This document shows positions 6,036 through 7,032 of a stretch of 7,032 nt of DNA, one piece after another. Numbering within the stretch: the first letter of the stretch is position 1; every line of letters begins with the position of its first letter. A model generated the notes under the pieces. It saw only the letters and a program-made list of their open reading frames with translations, was not told where the DNA came from and searched no databases. The stretch is from Sphingomonas sanxanigenens. GTDB taxonomy: Bacteria; Pseudomonadota; Alphaproteobacteria; Sphingomonadales; Sphingomonadaceae. The DNA lies in NCBI GenBank assembly GCA_003240855.1, contig QFNN01000135.1, positions 1-7,032 on the forward strand, given 5' to 3'. Position numbers and translations under genes: made by a program.

Positions 6036-7032
6036 CTATCCCTCTTGAGGGAGGCGGGCGACTGTTTCTCCCCTCAATTCACGGTCCAGTAGTTGTGCGA
6101 GGAACTCCGTGAAAGGCCGAATGTTCTGCCGGCCGCTGGCTGCCTCGAGCGCGGCCATATAGCCGGCGCGCTGCTCAACGGGCACGACCGTCCACGGGTA
6201 GCCGCCAGCCGCCAGCATAACGTTCATCAGGAAGCGCCCAGTTCGTCCATTCCCGTCCATGTAGGGATGGATATAGACGAAGATGAAATGGCCCAGGACA
6301 ACGCGGACCGCCGGCTCGGTTTCCTCGCTCAGCAATTCGAAGAATACCGGCATCGCGTCCCGGACCGCATCGCGGTTGAGCGGCACATGCATCGAGCCGC
6401 GCAGATAGACCTGACCATTGCGATAGCCGGCAAGGTCGCTTGCGCTGACCAGGCCCGCGGTGACGCTCGGCGAGAACATCGCGCGATACCAGTCGCCATG
6501 CTCCTCGTCGGCAACGTGGCCCGGGTTCTCGCCGGCCATGACGCGGTTGAGGCTCTTGAGCACCGCCTGATAGGCGAGCCAATAGCCGCGTGCAGCCAAT
6601 CCGTCCTTGTATTCGCGATCCTGCTCGTCAGTCTCCGGATTCCACGCGCCGCTCCGGACGCGCTCGATCAGTTCCGGGCTGACGCGATACCCCTCGATGG
6701 AAAGCGAGTGATAGGCGTCGGTGACGTAACTGTCCTGCACGCGCTTGAGATAGGCGTCGATGTCGGCGGGCCGGCCTGGCGGCGGGGGGAATCGCTCGAG
6801 AACTGCGCCACGCATCTCTTGCCACATCAGACGGATGCGGCCTGCATAGGGTGATCGTTCGCGCGTGGGCAGGAGGGTTTCCAGCTTGGTCGCGAACGGA
6901 TCTTGCTCGCGCACCGTATAGCCTGCCGAGCGCATTGCCTTCAGAATGTCGTCGGCAATACGCTCGCGCCCGATATTGCGGAAGGCGCCGGCAAGGCGGC
7001 CGGCGACTGCGCTGTGCCCTCCTTCGAGCAGC
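6036..7032 (-). CDS. Fic-family protein (probable AMP transferase), N-terminus outside window
   Basis: A Fic-domain protein, expected to transfer AMP from ATP to a hydroxyl side chain of a target protein. Numbering from the internal ATG at 6935, the Fic motif is HPYMDGNGRTGR (223-234; 6234-6269), with the catalytic His and complete nucleotide-binding loop. An inhibitory motif of the (S/T)xxxE(G/N) type, SLSIEG (77-82), lies before the Fic domain as in class II Fic proteins, so basal activity is probably low. The flap region includes YRNGQVYLRGSMHVPL (171-186). The frame stays open upstream of 6935 to the window edge and encodes LLEGGHSAVAGRLAGAFRNI and further residues, which look like genuine protein. 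The true start is therefore to the right, and 332 codons are visible. The gene converges on the AbiEi gene with a 3-bp gap. Target and biological role (toxin, regulator) are unknown. Confidence 0.92.
   Translation of the reverse strand, partial: LLEGGHSAVAGRLAGAFRNIGRERIADDILKAMRSAGYTVREQDPFATKLETLLPTRERSPYAGRIRLMWQEMRGAVLERFPPPPGRPADIDAYLKRVQDSYVTDAYHSLSIEGYRVSPELIERVRSGAWNPETDEQDREYKDGLAARGYWLAYQAVLKSLNRVMAGENPGHVADEEHGDWYRAMFSPSVTAGLVSASDLAGYRNGQVYLRGSMHVPLNRDAVRDAMPVFFELLSEETEPAVRVVLGHFIFVYIHPYMDGNGRTGRFLMNVMLAAGGYPWTVVPVEQRAGYMAALEAASGRQNIRPFTEFLAQLLDRELRGETVARLPQEG

Noticed and set aside
6039..6052. TCCCTC-TT-GAGGGA between the convergent genes as a terminator
   Set aside because: The 2-nt loop is too small, there is no T run, and it lies within the Fic coding end.
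6093..6854. A 253-codon plus-strand frame downstream of abiEi, considered as a possible AbiEii toxin
   Set aside because: It is antisense to the Fic gene, whose catalytic motif is unmistakable. The plus-strand translation shows no nucleotidyltransferase motif.

Overview
The window is GC-rich DNA, probably from an alphaproteobacterium. A sphingomonad-like host fits the trbF-trbG-trbI-DUF2274 order, the codon use and the type II-C style CRISPR repeat. That assignment is inference; there is no rRNA or other taxonomic marker here.

Region 1 (1-1689) is a long CRISPR array that runs off the left edge. It has 26 repeats of 36 bp that look identical. The 25 complete spacers are 30 nt, except one of 29 nt. 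Read on the minus strand the repeat begins GTTGCAGC and ends GGCTATGCT, the form typical of type II-C (Cas9) repeats. No cas gene or tracrRNA is recognisable in the window.

Region 2 (1690-5150) is the tail of a P-type conjugation (mating-pair formation) operon on the plus strand. The array's last repeat directly abuts the last 66 codons of trbF, with no leader between them. Then come intact trbG (VirB9-like), trbI (VirB10-like), a DUF2274 gene, a possible TGT/DpdA-like (deazaguanine transferase superfamily) protein and a small excisionase-type HTH protein. Four of the five junctions are 4-bp start/stop overlaps (three ATGA, one GTGA). The fifth has a strong AGGAGG site. The genes are therefore probably co-transcribed and translationally coupled. 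The block looks like part of an integrative conjugative element, although no integrase or attachment site is visible.

Region 3 (5151-7032) is accessory. An AT-rich intergenic stretch holds a possible promoter that would give a leaderless mRNA. It is followed by a lone AbiEi-family antitoxin gene with no AbiEii toxin gene after it. Convergent to it, with a 3-bp gap, is a Fic-family AMP-transferase gene that carries its own inhibitory motif and runs off the right edge.

The main points for follow-up are the CRISPR/trbF junction (real disruption, or an assembly join through a spacer that matches trbF), the unusual enzyme-like gene in the conjugation operon, and the AbiEi/Fic pairing.
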